DNA of 64,000 bases from CAIVAT01 sp049317265 (GCA_049317265.1 JBMOIP010000015.1:1-64000); one strand, 5' to 3'; shown: positions 26,055-35,118, numbered from the stretch's first letter. Program-made: numbers and translations. The notes: generated from the letters alone by a model not told the origin.

Positions 26055-26752
26055 GAATCCTGGTTGTTGCAGCCACCCTGTTTGAAATAAGGCCATTTGT
26101 TAACAAGCTGCATTCCACGGGAAGAAAAAGTGAGAACATAACCGGGTACAGTTGTCCGGGTCATGAAATCGATGTGTTGATCACCGGGGTAGGAATGGTG
26201 CCCACCGCCTATTATCTTGGCCGTCAACTTGCAGTTCAGCGATACGATCTTTCGATCAACGCAGGGATCGCCGGCACCTTTTCCAGGTCGCTGTCCCTGG
26301 GCGCTGTTGTTCAAGTTGTTGAAGATTGTGTTCCCGAACTGGGAGCAGAAGACGGGGATAATTTCCTTTCTGTCTTCGAACTGGGGCTGTCAGACCCTGA
26401 TGCAACGCCCTACCAGGGAGGCAAACTGGTGAATAACACCATGGCTTCCCTGCCATGGAACAACATACAGGTTATCAGTAAACTGCCTCATGTCAAGGCA
26501 ATCACCTCAAACACGGTCCGCGGGAGTGCTGCGAGTATTGCCCGGATCCTTCGCATCGCCACTGCCGACATCGAAAGCATGGAGGGCGCTGCATTTTTCT
26601 ATGCCTGCCTCAGTGAAAAAGTACCATGCCTTCAAATAAGGGCCGTTTCAAACTATGTTGAAGAGCGGGACAAATCGAACTGGAACCTTGACCTGGCCTT
26701 GAAAAACCTGAACAAGACGATGTGGAAAATCGTCTCCACCCTCCCAAATTGA
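26051..26752 (+). CDS. mqnB: Futalosine hydrolase
   Basis: MqnB removes the base from futalosine (hypoxanthine) to give dehypoxanthine futalosine, a step of the futalosine menaquinone pathway. The protein has 233 residues and a nucleoside-phosphorylase-like fold. It has VLITGVGMVPTAYYLG near the start, SINAGIAGTFSRSLSLG, then ADIESMEGAAFFYACL carrying the conserved ESMEGAA motif, and IRAVSNYVEERDKSNW. These fit MqnB over the related MTA/SAH nucleosidase. It overlaps the MFS gene by four bases and mqnD follows after about 120 bp. Confidence 0.9.
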   Translation: MRILVVAATLFEIRPFVNKLHSTGRKSENITGYSCPGHEIDVLITGVGMVPTAYYLGRQLAVQRYDLSINAGIAGTFSRSLSLGAVVQVVEDCVPELGAEDGDNFLSVFELGLSDPDATPYQGGKLVNNTMASLPWNNIQVISKLPHVKAITSNTVRGSAASIARILRIATADIESMEGAAFFYACLSEKVPCLQIRAVSNYVEERDKSNWNLDLALKNLNKTMWKIVSTLPN

Positions 26753-26845
26753 AATTGAGAGACATCCAGCTTTCCATTGATATTTATTAACGGATAGGCT
26801 TACAAATCTCATGTTAATTAATTAACAGATTCGCGCTTTTGTTAT

Positions 26846-26853
26846 TAAATTTG
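26846..26853 (+). promoter_or_regulatory. Possible -7 box upstream of mqnD
   Basis: TAAATTTG matches TAnnTTTG, 22 bp before the mqnD ATG at 26876. The 123-bp gap after mqnB is AT-rich, including TTAATTAATTAA near 26814. No clear -33 element was seen. Confidence 0.35.
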
Positions 26854-26875
26854 CTTGTTTCCAATTCTTGTTTGT

Positions 26876-27679
26876 ATGTTGTCACTCGCGATCTCCCCCT
26901 GCCCTAACGACACATTTATCTTTGACGCGCTCATTCACAACAGGATAAGTCTTGAAGGTTTGAAATTTAATTGCCAGATGCATGATGTTGAGACCCTCAA
27001 CAACATGGCCATGGCCGGGGGCATCGACATTCTCAAAGTTAGTTTCTTTACCTATCTTTTACTGCAGCAAAACTATGTACTGCTCGATTCCGGCAGTGCG
27101 ATGGGCTTTGGCAACGGACCGTTACTCATAAGTAAAAAGGATTACACCCTGGAGGATCTTCCAGGTCTGACCGTTGCTGTTCCCGGTCAATTTACAACGG
27201 CACACATGCTGTTCAGGATTGCATCCCCCGGCGTTCGAAAGAAGGAATTCATGATGTTTTCTGAAATAGAGGATGCTGTTTTATCCGGAAGGGTAGATGC
27301 AGGGGTCATCATCCATGAAAACCGCTTCACCTATGAGCAGAAGGGGCTGAAAAAAATACTTGACCTTGGCACCTACTGGGAGAAACTTACCGGCTCACCC
27401 ATCCCGCTTGGAGGGATCCTGGCCAGGAAAGGGCTTGGGTACAATGTGATCAACAAACTCAACCGCATCATGTACCGCAGTGTTGAATATGCCATGAAAC
27501 ACCCTGAGGAGGCCATGCCGTTTGTCCGTGCACACGCCCAGGAGATGGATGACGAGGTGATGAAAAAACATATCCACCTGTATGTCAATGAGAACACCCT
27601 GAGCCTGGGAACCGGAGGTAAAGTTGCACTTACAAAACTGCAGAAGATCGCCAGGGAAAAGGGACTCATTGGGAAATAG
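26876..27679 (+). CDS. mqnD: 1,4-dihydroxy-6-naphthoate synthase
   Basis: MqnD converts cyclic dehypoxanthine futalosine to 1,4-dihydroxy-6-naphthoate in menaquinone synthesis. The protein has 267 residues from the ATG at 26876 (a TTG at 26855 keeps the frame open upstream). The start LSLAISPCPNDTFIFDALI is diagnostic for the family. It is followed by a periplasmic-binding-protein-like fold with KVSFFTYLLL, PGQFTTAHMLF and GVIIHENRFTYEQKGL. It sits 3' of mqnB and 11 bp before the decarboxylase-like gene. mqnE is in the window; mqnA and mqnC are not. Confidence 0.93.
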   Translation: MLSLAISPCPNDTFIFDALIHNRISLEGLKFNCQMHDVETLNNMAMAGGIDILKVSFFTYLLLQQNYVLLDSGSAMGFGNGPLLISKKDYTLEDLPGLTVAVPGQFTTAHMLFRIASPGVRKKEFMMFSEIEDAVLSGRVDAGVIIHENRFTYEQKGLKKILDLGTYWEKLTGSPIPLGGILARKGLGYNVINKLNRIMYRSVEYAMKHPEEAMPFVRAHAQEMDDEVMKKHIHLYVNENTLSLGTGGKVALTKLQKIAREKGLIGK

Positions 27680-27690
27680 GGAATATCGGG

Positions 27691-28980
27691 ATGGGAAAAC
27701 CGGATAACGACTTGATTGGCGCCACATTACGTGCAGCACTTCTCAACGGACTGGTAAGAGAAGAGGATACTGCACTTATTTTCTACGACCTTGATTACCT
27801 GGAAACCAGGATATTGCAACTCATCACAAGCTTCCCGGATACTGCTCTCCACGCACTTGCCATTAAAGCCAATCCCCTGCGGAAGATCATGGAACTGGTA
27901 AGGGAGGCCTCTACAAATATCGGGGTTGAAGCCGCATCGGTTGGAGAGGTAGCCATGGCCCTGAATGCGGGGTACCGGCCCAACAAGATTGTATTTGACT
28001 CCCCTGTAAAAACAATGACCGACCTCCGGTTTGCGATAGACCGGGGCGTTCATCTGAATATAGATAATTTCTCAGAGCTTGACCGGGTTGAGTCCATTCT
28101 CATGAAGGGCTCCCCAAGCACCGGATCCTTTGGATTAAGGATCAATCCTCAGATCGGCATCGGTTCCATTGCCGGTTCAAGCGTGGCAGGTGAATATTCA
28201 AAATTTGGCATCCCGCTGAAGAACAACCGCAAAAAACTTGAGGCAGCCTATTTGACACACTCCTGGCTAACAGGTGTGCACCTTCATGTAGGCTCCCAGG
28301 GATGCCCGGTTCAGATGCTAACCGATGCCATTGGCATCCTCTACGACTTTGTCTTGGAAATCAATACCAGGAGGAAGAGAATAGGGTTTCCTCCAATCTC
28401 CGTTTTTGACATTGGCGGAGGACTTCCAATCTCCTACCAACCAGGAACCCCGGCACCTGCCATGGAGACGTATGCCGGCAAAATAACCGAACGGGCTCCC
28501 CTCCTGTTTGATAAGTCCTCATTCAGGATGATTACCGAATTCGGACGGTGGACCTATACCAATTCCGGCTGGACAGCCAGCCGTGTGGAATATGTAAAGT
28601 GCGATCCTTCGGTCAATACCGCCATGATCCATGTCGGTGCCGACCTGTTCCTCCGGGAATGCCTGAATCCGAAAGACTGGCATCACGAATACAGCCTGTT
28701 TGACAAGAACGGAATGCCAAAGGCGGGTGTCGATGAAAATCCTTACAACCTGGCGGGGCCGCTCTGTTTTTCAGGGGATATTCTGGCAAAAAACGTTATG
28801 CTGCCAATGGTCGAGGAGGGAGATTACCTCGTGATCCATGATACAGGGGGCTATACTTTCAGCATGTGGTCACGATACAACAGCCGGCAAACACCAAGGA
28901 TCATTGGCTATCGAGGCGATCATTTTGAAATATTAAAAGAGAGGGAGTCGCTGGAGGAGTTGGGGGATTTCTGGGTTTGA
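27691..28980 (+). CDS. Fold-type III PLP decarboxylase, diverged from LysA
   Basis: The protein has 429 residues and the alanine-racemase-type barrel of diaminopimelate/ornithine decarboxylases. ALAIKANPLRKIM supplies the PLP lysine near residue 55. Further motifs are VEAASVGEVAMAL, HLHVGSQG and FDIGGGLPISY. Two substrate-site motifs differ from LysA: the usual EPGR is EFGR (ITEFGRWT), and the usual CESGD is CFSGD (GPLCFSGDILAK). I therefore call the fold but not the substrate. It lies 11 bp after mqnD and is probably cotranscribed with it. The stop is followed directly by an octamer array. Confidence 0.75.
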   Translation: MGKPDNDLIGATLRAALLNGLVREEDTALIFYDLDYLETRILQLITSFPDTALHALAIKANPLRKIMELVREASTNIGVEAASVGEVAMALNAGYRPNKIVFDSPVKTMTDLRFAIDRGVHLNIDNFSELDRVESILMKGSPSTGSFGLRINPQIGIGSIAGSSVAGEYSKFGIPLKNNRKKLEAAYLTHSWLTGVHLHVGSQGCPVQMLTDAIGILYDFVLEINTRRKRIGFPPISVFDIGGGLPISYQPGTPAPAMETYAGKITERAPLLFDKSSFRMITEFGRWTYTNSGWTASRVEYVKCDPSVNTAMIHVGADLFLRECLNPKDWHHEYSLFDKNGMPKAGVDENPYNLAGPLCFSGDILAKNVMLPMVEEGDYLVIHDTGGYTFSMWSRYNSRQTPRIIGYRGDHFEILKERESLEELGDFWV

Positions 28981-28981
28981 C

Positions 28982-29013
28982 GAGCGGACGAGTGGACAAG
29001 TGGACAAGTGGAC
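28982..29013. repeat. 8-bp tandem repeat array, 4 units
   Basis: Four octamers are present: GAGCGGAC, GAGTGGAC, AAGTGGAC, AAGTGGAC. They fill almost the whole 37-bp gap between the decarboxylase stop (28978-28980) and the convergent stop at 29018. Confidence 0.92.
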
Positions 29014-29017
29014 GGTA

Positions 29018-29551
29018 CTAGGCGCCTTTTTCACCGGCGAACTGGTCGTCTTTGTTTTTGAAGAGAACGTTAAAAGTTGTAAGGCTGCCATAGACACGGG
29101 TGATATACTGTTGCATGTCGACCTTCTCCAGGTCGGTCAGTTCGCTGGCATTTAATTTTTGTTCCAATACACGAAGCCTGTCGCGTACCATGACAATCTT
29201 GTGAAAAAAAGTCTCCATGGGAACCTCTTTCTCTTTTAGGCCGATTTCACCGGGATACATCACCAGCTTTCCTCCAGCCCATTTTGGACCAATAGGAACT
29301 GTTTCATGAATATCGCTGAAGCGTTGCAGCACCCTGATCAGGCTCTTCTCAAGTTTTTCAAAGGTGACCAGTTCTGATGAAGTCTCAACGGCTTCGATGG
29401 TTTCCAATCCCTCAAAATCTCGTTTAATCACACGGGTTCCATGTTCGATGAAGGTAATTTCCCAGGCATCCGACCTCACCTGGATAATAACTCCTTTTCC
29501 AAACTGAGGGTGTTTCACCCTTGAGCCGATTCCCAAAGTTGTTTCCGACAT
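29018..29551 (-). CDS. Conserved protein with UvrD-tail-like N-terminus
   Basis: The protein has 177 residues from the ATG at 29551 (a TTG at 29563 is possible). The N-terminus GIGSRVKHPQFGKGVIIQV resembles the small SH3-like domain found at the C-terminus of UvrD/PcrA helicases (VxHxxFGxGxV). The rest is mostly helical and charged, with a likely coiled segment near residues 125-155 (MVRDRLRVLEQKLNASEL). There is no signal peptide, so it is probably cytoplasmic. No function is assigned; a nucleic-acid or polymerase contact is only suggested by the N-terminal motif. Confidence 0.6.
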   Translation of the reverse strand: MSETTLGIGSRVKHPQFGKGVIIQVRSDAWEITFIEHGTRVIKRDFEGLETIEAVETSSELVTFEKLEKSLIRVLQRFSDIHETVPIGPKWAGGKLVMYPGEIGLKEKEVPMETFFHKIVMVRDRLRVLEQKLNASELTDLEKVDMQQYITRVYGSLTTFNVLFKNKDDQFAGEKGA

Positions 29552-29619
29552 GTCACTGATCAATTGATATACAACATTATTTTATTTTCCCAGGGGAAGA
29601 GTAGCAACAAGGTCCCCGG

Positions 29620-30246
29620 TTACTTACTTTTGATGCACCTAACAGAGAACCCAGAATTTTTATCGTTGGAACTTTCTCCCATCTCCTTTGACCCGTGAAC
29701 GAACAACATGTTGTTCCCCACACTGTCATTCACCTTGCCCGATGTCCAGCAACCACCCCAAAAATTAAGTCCAATGCATGAACCATCCGGATGTCTTACC
29801 CCGCTCAACAGGGTGGATGGAAGTACCGGGCGGCCCGATCCGAATGGGACGCTGGTTTTACCAATTGTATCAAGCAATAAAACCTTCTCTCCTGCAACTT
29901 TGCTTCCTCCCAGGGCCTGGACAACGGTCGCCCACTCCTTATCAGAAGGCAGGTGCCAGCCTTTGGGACAGGCAGTTTGGGCTGACTTCCAGGAGAAGAG
30001 CCTTCCAAAAGCAGCCTCTGTGACGGTATCGTCGTTATATGCCCAGCTTCCTGATGGCAATTTAACCCTCAGATTTTCGGTCATCCAAACCTGGGTGCCG
30101 ATCTTTACCCAATTATAGGAATGGCCGTCTCTCGAATCCTTGAAAGTACCCTTATCCTGGGCAGTGATGAATGCAGGAATAAAAGAGAAGCCGATAAACA
30201 GTATAAAGGCAAGGCGCAATGCTGATGTACAAGGTAATTTAGTCAT
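29620..30246 (-). CDS. FISUMP-domain secreted protein
   Basis: The protein has 208 residues from the ATG at 30246. A signal peptide ends near PAFITAQ, followed by one Fibrobacter succinogenes major paralogous (FISUMP) domain. Its usual landmarks are visible: DSRDGHSYNWVKIGTQVWMTENLR, CPKGWHLPSDKEWATVVQALGG, WTSG, and a closing GFSVRCIK. Such proteins are exported and their role is unknown; C-type-lectin-like folding has been proposed. There is no lipobox and no T9SS sorting domain, so it may be periplasmic. It is divergent from hldD. Confidence 0.8.
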   Translation of the reverse strand: MTKLPCTSALRLAFILFIGFSFIPAFITAQDKGTFKDSRDGHSYNWVKIGTQVWMTENLRVKLPSGSWAYNDDTVTEAAFGRLFSWKSAQTACPKGWHLPSDKEWATVVQALGGSKVAGEKVLLLDTIGKTSVPFGSGRPVLPSTLLSGVRHPDGSCIGLNFWGGCWTSGKVNDSVGNNMLFVHGSKEMGESSNDKNSGFSVRCIKSK

Positions 30247-30330
30247 AAGGGTCAAGTTTAAATTGATGAAACCAGGGTGTAAAAGTAATCAGAAATTAAC
30301 AACACTGTACAAATTGCACCATACTTTGCC

Positions 30331-30338
30331 TACTTTTG
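30331..30338 (+). promoter_or_regulatory. Possible -7 box upstream of hldD
   Basis: TACTTTTG matches TAnnTTTG and ends 29 bp before the hldD ATG. It lies in the AT-rich 121-bp divergent gap between the FISUMP gene and hldD. A -33 TTTG at the proper distance is not evident. Confidence 0.35.
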
Positions 30339-30367
30339 TAAAAAAGATCAGATCTAAACGAAGCGCT

Positions 30368-31354
30368 ATGATTGTAGTTACCGGAGCAGCCGGATTTATC
30401 GGGAGTTGCATGGTTGGCAAACTCAACAACAAAGGATTAACGGAAATTGTCCTCGTTGATGATTTTTCCGTTTCTGAAAAGTTGCCAAATTTTGAACGGA
30501 AAACCTTTCTTGAAAAGGTTGAACGCTCTCAATTTTTCCCATGGCTGGCCAGCCACGCCGGTGAGGTTGAGTTTATTTTCCACATGGGTGCCCGCACAGA
30601 TACCACCGAATTCAACATGGCGATTTTTGACGAGCTGAACCTGAATTATTCCATGACGATATGGAAAGCATGCTGTGAATACAGGATACCCCTTATTTAC
30701 GCCTCCTCTGCTGCAACCTACGGCGACGGGGAGTTTGGTTACAGCGACATGGACAACAACCTCAATGACAAACTGATACCGCTGAATCCCTATGGTGTTT
30801 CAAAGAATGAATTTGACAAATGGGTTCTCCGGCAAACAGAGACCCCACCCCGCTGGTACGGGTTAAAATTTTTCAACGTTTTCGGCCCAAATGAGTATCA
30901 CAAAGGGAGGATGGCATCGGTGGTGTTTCATGCTTTTAACCAGGCGGACGGGCGGACTGGCGGACGGGCGGACGGGGTTGTAAGGTTGTTCCGGTCGCAC
31001 AGGCCGGATTACCGGGATGGGGAGCAGTTGCGCGACTTCATCTATGTGAAGGATGTGACAGATGTGATGTATTTTTTCATGAACCACTCTTCCGGATCGG
31101 GTATTTACAATCTTGGTACCGGAAAGGCAAGGACTTTTCTGGATCTGACAAATGCCGTATTTTCAGCTCTTAACCTCACGCCATCCATTGAATTTATTGA
31201 CACCCCCGCCGATATCCGCGACAAATACCAGTACTTTACAGAGGCGAAGATGGAAAAACTACATGCAGCAGGCTATTCCAGACCTTTTTACACCCTGGAG
31301 GCAGCCATAACCGAGTATATCCAGGGTTATCTTGCCGAATACAAATCTTTTTAG
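30368..31354 (+). CDS. hldD: ADP-glyceromanno-heptose 6-epimerase
   Basis: HldD interconverts ADP-D-glycero- and ADP-L-glycero-manno-heptose, the last step of nucleotide-heptose synthesis for LPS inner core. The protein has 328 residues. It has the NAD-binding start IVVTGAAGFIGSCMVGKL, the catalytic YGVSK motif (Y142, K146), GLKFFNVFGPNEYHKG and the family marker SHRPDYRDGEQLRDFIYVKD. The frame runs open upstream to 30140, but the ATG at 30368 begins the fold. Residues about 192-202 (QADGRTGGRADG) are encoded by four GGGCGGAC-type octamers. HldD proteins usually have a short loop there, so about six residues appear inserted. Confidence 0.92.
   Translation: MIVVTGAAGFIGSCMVGKLNNKGLTEIVLVDDFSVSEKLPNFERKTFLEKVERSQFFPWLASHAGEVEFIFHMGARTDTTEFNMAIFDELNLNYSMTIWKACCEYRIPLIYASSAATYGDGEFGYSDMDNNLNDKLIPLNPYGVSKNEFDKWVLRQTETPPRWYGLKFFNVFGPNEYHKGRMASVVFHAFNQADGRTGGRADGVVRLFRSHRPDYRDGEQLRDFIYVKDVTDVMYFFMNHSSGSGIYNLGTGKARTFLDLTNAVFSALNLTPSIEFIDTPADIRDKYQYFTEAKMEKLHAAGYSRPFYTLEAAITEYIQGYLAEYKSF
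30942..30973. repeat. 8-bp tandem repeat array inside hldD, 4 units
   Basis: Four octamers (AGGCGGAC, GGGCGGAC, TGGCGGAC, GGGCGGAC) lie within the hldD coding region at codons 192-202. They belong to the same family as the intergenic arrays. Since eight is not a multiple of three, gain or loss of one unit would shift the reading frame. Confidence 0.9.
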
Positions 31355-31406
31355 GTTAACTTTTTATTAATTCTCAACAATCGTCGTTTTCTCTTGGTTT
31401 AATCCC

Positions 31407-31414
31407 TAATTTTG
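31407..31414 (+). promoter_or_regulatory. Possible -7 box upstream of 31444 cargo gene
   Basis: TAATTTTG fits TAnnTTTG, 29 bp before the start codon, in an AT-rich 89-bp gap after hldD. No -33 TTTG is visible at 19-21 bp. Confidence 0.35.
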
Positions 31415-31443
31415 TATAAAATATAAACGAAAAACAGAACCGT

Positions 31444-34400
31444 ATGAAAAAGATTTTATTCTTTCTGATCCTGCTTTTAGGGATAAGTTATTTGACTGTT
31501 GGACAATCACTTCTGGTTGACGATTTCACCGGATTAACTGTAGGTGCTAATTTGGCCGGTCAATCAAGTTGGACCAAATTCGGATCGGGTCCCGATGCAA
31601 CAATCGGGAATGCAACCGCACTATCTGCAGCAAATTATAATGGCGGCGGTGGCGAATATGTTATAATGCCATCTCCTTCAGGTACAACAAGTAAAGTGTC
31701 TAAACCGTTGGGCTCAACCCCGGCTCCCGGAACCAATACATTTTACATATCTCTTTTAGTGAACATAAGTTCGACTTCAGTCACCTCGGGAAATTATTTT
31801 TTAACACTAGGTGATCCTCTTGCAGGCACAACATATTTTCCAAGGCTTTTTGCCCAATCAAATGGGGCAGGTTACAGTTTAGGCATTTCAAAACTCTCAA
31901 ACACTGCTACTTATGGAGCAACAGTACTTTCTTATAACCAAACCTATGTTGTTGTAATAAGATACGATTTTGTCACTGGTACTGCAAATGATGTTGCATA
32001 CCTTTGGGTAAATCCGACACTTTCTGCAGAACCGGCAACTGCCTCCGCTGAGGTTACCATCTCGGCAGGAAGTGATGCCCTTCCAGCCACGGTAGGCAAT
32101 GTTCACTGGCATAACAGAGGTACGGCAAACCCGGTTGGTACTTTTGACGGTCTCAGAGTTGCTTATGGTGCAACAAGTCCCGCAGCCTGGACAAGTTTAA
32201 ACGCTTATGCAGGAGCTGCCACGGCAACCATTACAATTGCCCCACCTACAACGTTAACCGGATTTACCTATACTGTAGGTGCAGGACCTTCAGCAGAACA
32301 ATCCTTTATCATTAGCGGCTCAAATCTTTCCGCAAATATTTCGATTGTTCCTTCAACAAACTATGAAATTTCTACAGGAACAGGTGCTTTGTTTTCACCA
32401 ACAAATCCCATAGTTTTAAATCAGGCTGGAGGAATTGTTACTGCTACTGTCATTCATGTCAGATTAAAATCGAATTTACCAGCAAATAACTATAACGGGG
32501 AGATTATTACAGCATCCTCTACTGGAGCTGCCAATGCCACCGTTACATGTAGTGGTTCAGTTACTGCTGTAGTGCCTCCTTCAATTTCAGTTACACCTGC
32601 CACACTAACAGGGTTTGCCACCTTGTTTGGAAATGCCTCTGCTTCTCAGAGCTATACTGTCTCGGGCGATAACCTTCTCGCTCCTGTTACGCTGACCGCT
32701 CCGGCCACCTATGAGATATCAAGTGATAACATCAGCTTTTACGGGACCTTCGACCTTGCTCAATCAGGCGGCAATATTACCGGTGAACCTGTAACCATTT
32801 ATGCAAGGATCCTATCTACAGCTCCTGCAGGAGCTGCTGCAGGTGACATAACACATGCATCGACAGGCGCCACAACAGTAAACGTAAATGCATCAGGATA
32901 CGTTTCCTATCCCGAGCCCTCCAATCATGCAGCCAATTTTGCAGCTGTATCACCTAGCAACTCCTCCATCACAACTACCTGGTCAGATAATGACGGTACA
33001 CAGATTGCAACAGGATTTATGATCATGGCAAATACAACCGGCGTATTTACGCCACCTGCTGACGGCGTTCAACCACCCTCTGACTCCAACCTTTCGGACG
33101 GTACCGGACTCGTATTTGTAAACCATGCGATACAAACCTTTACCTGGACAGGCTTGCCAAGTTCAACCCACTACTATTTTGTCATTTATGCATATACCAA
33201 CACCCTCACAAACATTAATTACAAAACGGTACCATCTGCTCCTGCAGCTGATGTATTAACCCAACCATTTATTCCACCTTTAGCAGCATGGACATTCGAT
33301 GCAACTGCGGCAAAGCCTAATACCCCTTTATTTGTAGCTGCAAATTTTGGTGACCAAACCAGTACGGCCATGTTATATGCTGATGGAACAAACGGATCAT
33401 CACTTTTTTTGTGTGCAACAACGGATACTGAATTAGATGCTTTTAGCGGAACCACATTAAATGATCCAAGAGAAGGAGCTAATGTTTTATCTGGTAATTC
33501 ATATTGCCCTGCAGGGGGAGCAACTAATTCTGCCAATGGGAAATCAATGGTGATAAAATTCTCCATGACTGCCTTACAGGATCCAATTCTATCATTTGCA
33601 ACCCGTGGTACCTCCACAGGATTTAACACACATACATGGGCCTGGAGTACTGATGGTACAAATTTTACACCATTTGGCACGAACACTGCAGTCATTACGA
33701 CAACATTTTTATCCAAAACGCTTAATATGAGTACCATTAATGCTTTGGATGGCGCTCCAGTCGTTTATCTGCGAATTACATTTTCCGGAGCAACCAGTAC
33801 CACTGGCAACAATCGACTGGACAACATTGTAATCCGTGCATCTGCCGCTTCTACCCTCACTCCTACTGTTGTTACCAACGCTGCAACTGCCGTTGGCGCC
33901 ACTACGGCAACACTCAACGGAACGGTGAACGCCAACAACCAGAGTACTGCCGTAACCTTCGATTATGGCACTGCCCCCGGAACCTACACTTTTTCAGCAG
34001 CTGGTGTCCCTGCAACGGTAACCGGCAGCACAACAACTGCGATTACCGCTGATCTGACCGGACTGGGCCAGAACACCGTTTACTACTACAGTATAAAAGG
34101 TGTGAACGGTTCAGGCACATCAAATGGCAGTGAATTATTCTTCCAGACAGGATGTCTCCCCGCTGCTGATGCAGGACAGATTTCAGGACCAGCCACCGTT
34201 CACACTGATGGCACCCCGTATATTTATACTGTTCCGGTCATTGCAAATGCCGCAACGTATATCTGGTCATTCCCTTCACCGTTCACCATCACAGCAGGTG
34301 AAAGCACAAATACAGTAACTGTTACCTTTGGAAACGGCGCTATCACTGGTGTTGCCAGCGTATTTGGTGTAAACGCATGCGATGAAGCAGGCAACCCGTC

Positions 34401-34953
34401 GGAGTATGCCATCACTGTTGCTCCGAATGTTCCTGCAACCCTCGATGTTACCGGTACCGTTGCAAACGGACAGACTACATGCTACAATGCCACCCAAACA
34501 ATTACTGTTGCTGGTAACAGCACCACTTTTGAAGTTCAGTCGGGCGGAAGTGCAACCATGATCGCTGGACAGAACATCATCCTGCTGCCGGGCGCCACGA
34601 TTTTATCTGGTGGCTATTTCCGGGGATATATCGCTCCTGCCGGTCCTTTCTGTTCTGTTGCCAAATCAACTGGTGCCGGCAACGAAGAAACCGGGCTTAC
34701 CATGATGGACAACAAGTTTAAAATCTATCCGAATCCGACCAGCGGAGTTTTCACGATTGAACAGGTTGGTGACCCAAATGCCAATGTGAAAGTTGACATT
34801 CTTGGCACACTTGGTGCAAAGATCCTCAGCGCCGACTTGCAAGGTATGCACAAAGCGGAACTTTCGATCCAGGGAAACCCTCCGGGCATCTATTTTGTAA
34901 AACTGACCGCCGGAGAAAAAGTTCAAACCGTTAAGATCATCCTGACTAAGTAG
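31444..34953 (+). CDS. Large T9SS-exported surface protein (1169 aa)
   Basis: A signal peptide (residues 1-20, ending TVGQ) leads into a lectin/laminin-G-like region (about 24-250) beginning LLVDDFTGLTVGANLAGQSSW. Two related Ig-like modules follow, each with a SGSNLSA.../SGDNLLAPVTL core (about 270-490), then FN3-like parts, a MAM-like region (about 620-800) and a PKD-like module. The last 80 residues (KIYPNPTSGVFTIEQ to TVKIILTK) form a type A T9SS sorting domain. The composition is rich in Ala, Thr, Ser and Gly, as in adhesins. It shares module types with the next gene, suggesting duplication. The ligand is unknown. A strong terminator follows. Confidence 0.8.
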   Translation: MKKILFFLILLLGISYLTVGQSLLVDDFTGLTVGANLAGQSSWTKFGSGPDATIGNATALSAANYNGGGGEYVIMPSPSGTTSKVSKPLGSTPAPGTNTFYISLLVNISSTSVTSGNYFLTLGDPLAGTTYFPRLFAQSNGAGYSLGISKLSNTATYGATVLSYNQTYVVVIRYDFVTGTANDVAYLWVNPTLSAEPATASAEVTISAGSDALPATVGNVHWHNRGTANPVGTFDGLRVAYGATSPAAWTSLNAYAGAATATITIAPPTTLTGFTYTVGAGPSAEQSFIISGSNLSANISIVPSTNYEISTGTGALFSPTNPIVLNQAGGIVTATVIHVRLKSNLPANNYNGEIITASSTGAANATVTCSGSVTAVVPPSISVTPATLTGFATLFGNASASQSYTVSGDNLLAPVTLTAPATYEISSDNISFYGTFDLAQSGGNITGEPVTIYARILSTAPAGAAAGDITHASTGATTVNVNASGYVSYPEPSNHAANFAAVSPSNSSITTTWSDNDGTQIATGFMIMANTTGVFTPPADGVQPPSDSNLSDGTGLVFVNHAIQTFTWTGLPSSTHYYFVIYAYTNTLTNINYKTVPSAPAADVLTQPFIPPLAAWTFDATAAKPNTPLFVAANFGDQTSTAMLYADGTNGSSLFLCATTDTELDAFSGTTLNDPREGANVLSGNSYCPAGGATNSANGKSMVIKFSMTALQDPILSFATRGTSTGFNTHTWAWSTDGTNFTPFGTNTAVITTTFLSKTLNMSTINALDGAPVVYLRITFSGATSTTGNNRLDNIVIRASAASTLTPTVVTNAATAVGATTATLNGTVNANNQSTAVTFDYGTAPGTYTFSAAGVPATVTGSTTTAITADLTGLGQNTVYYYSIKGVNGSGTSNGSELFFQTGCLPAADAGQISGPATVHTDGTPYIYTVPVIANAATYIWSFPSPFTITAGESTNTVTVTFGNGAITGVASVFGVNACDEAGNPSEYAITVAPNVPATLDVTGTVANGQTTCYNATQTITVAGNSTTFEVQSGGSATMIAGQNIILLPGATILSGGYFRGYIAPAGPFCSVAKSTGAGNEETGLTMMDNKFKIYPNPTSGVFTIEQVGDPNANVKVDILGTLGAKILSADLQGMHKAELSIQGNPPGIYFVKLTAGEKVQTVKIILTK

Positions 34954-34972
34954 TTGAATCTATCTGATTTTC

Positions 34973-35009
34973 AGAGGCTGTTCCGCCAAGAGGAACAGCC
35001 TCTTTTTTT
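34973..35009 (+). terminator. Rho-independent terminator
   Basis: AGAGGCTGTTCC (34973-34984) and GGAACAGCCTCT (34992-35003) form a perfect 12-bp stem with a 7-nt loop, followed by a run of T to 35009. It separates the two large cargo genes, so the second has its own promoter. Confidence 0.92.
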
Positions 35010-35053
35010 GTATTAATTCTCAACAAACCTTAGGCATTCTGCCAGTTAGTTTA

Positions 35054-35061
35054 TACTTTTG
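35054..35061 (+). promoter_or_regulatory. Possible -7 box upstream of giant cargo gene
   Basis: TACTTTTG matches TAnnTTTG, 58 bp before the preferred start ATG at 35119 and 45 bp after the terminator of the preceding gene. The -33 element is not clear. Confidence 0.4.
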
Positions 35062-35118
35062 TATGTTATTCGGGTAATCAGCAGCAGCCTTCTGTCTGCG
35101 GTAAAAAAAAGCAGTGGT

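Noticed and set aside
30140..30367. N-terminal extension of hldD
   Set aside because: It has no similarity to the family, overlaps the divergent FISUMP gene and precedes the NAD-binding start at 30368.
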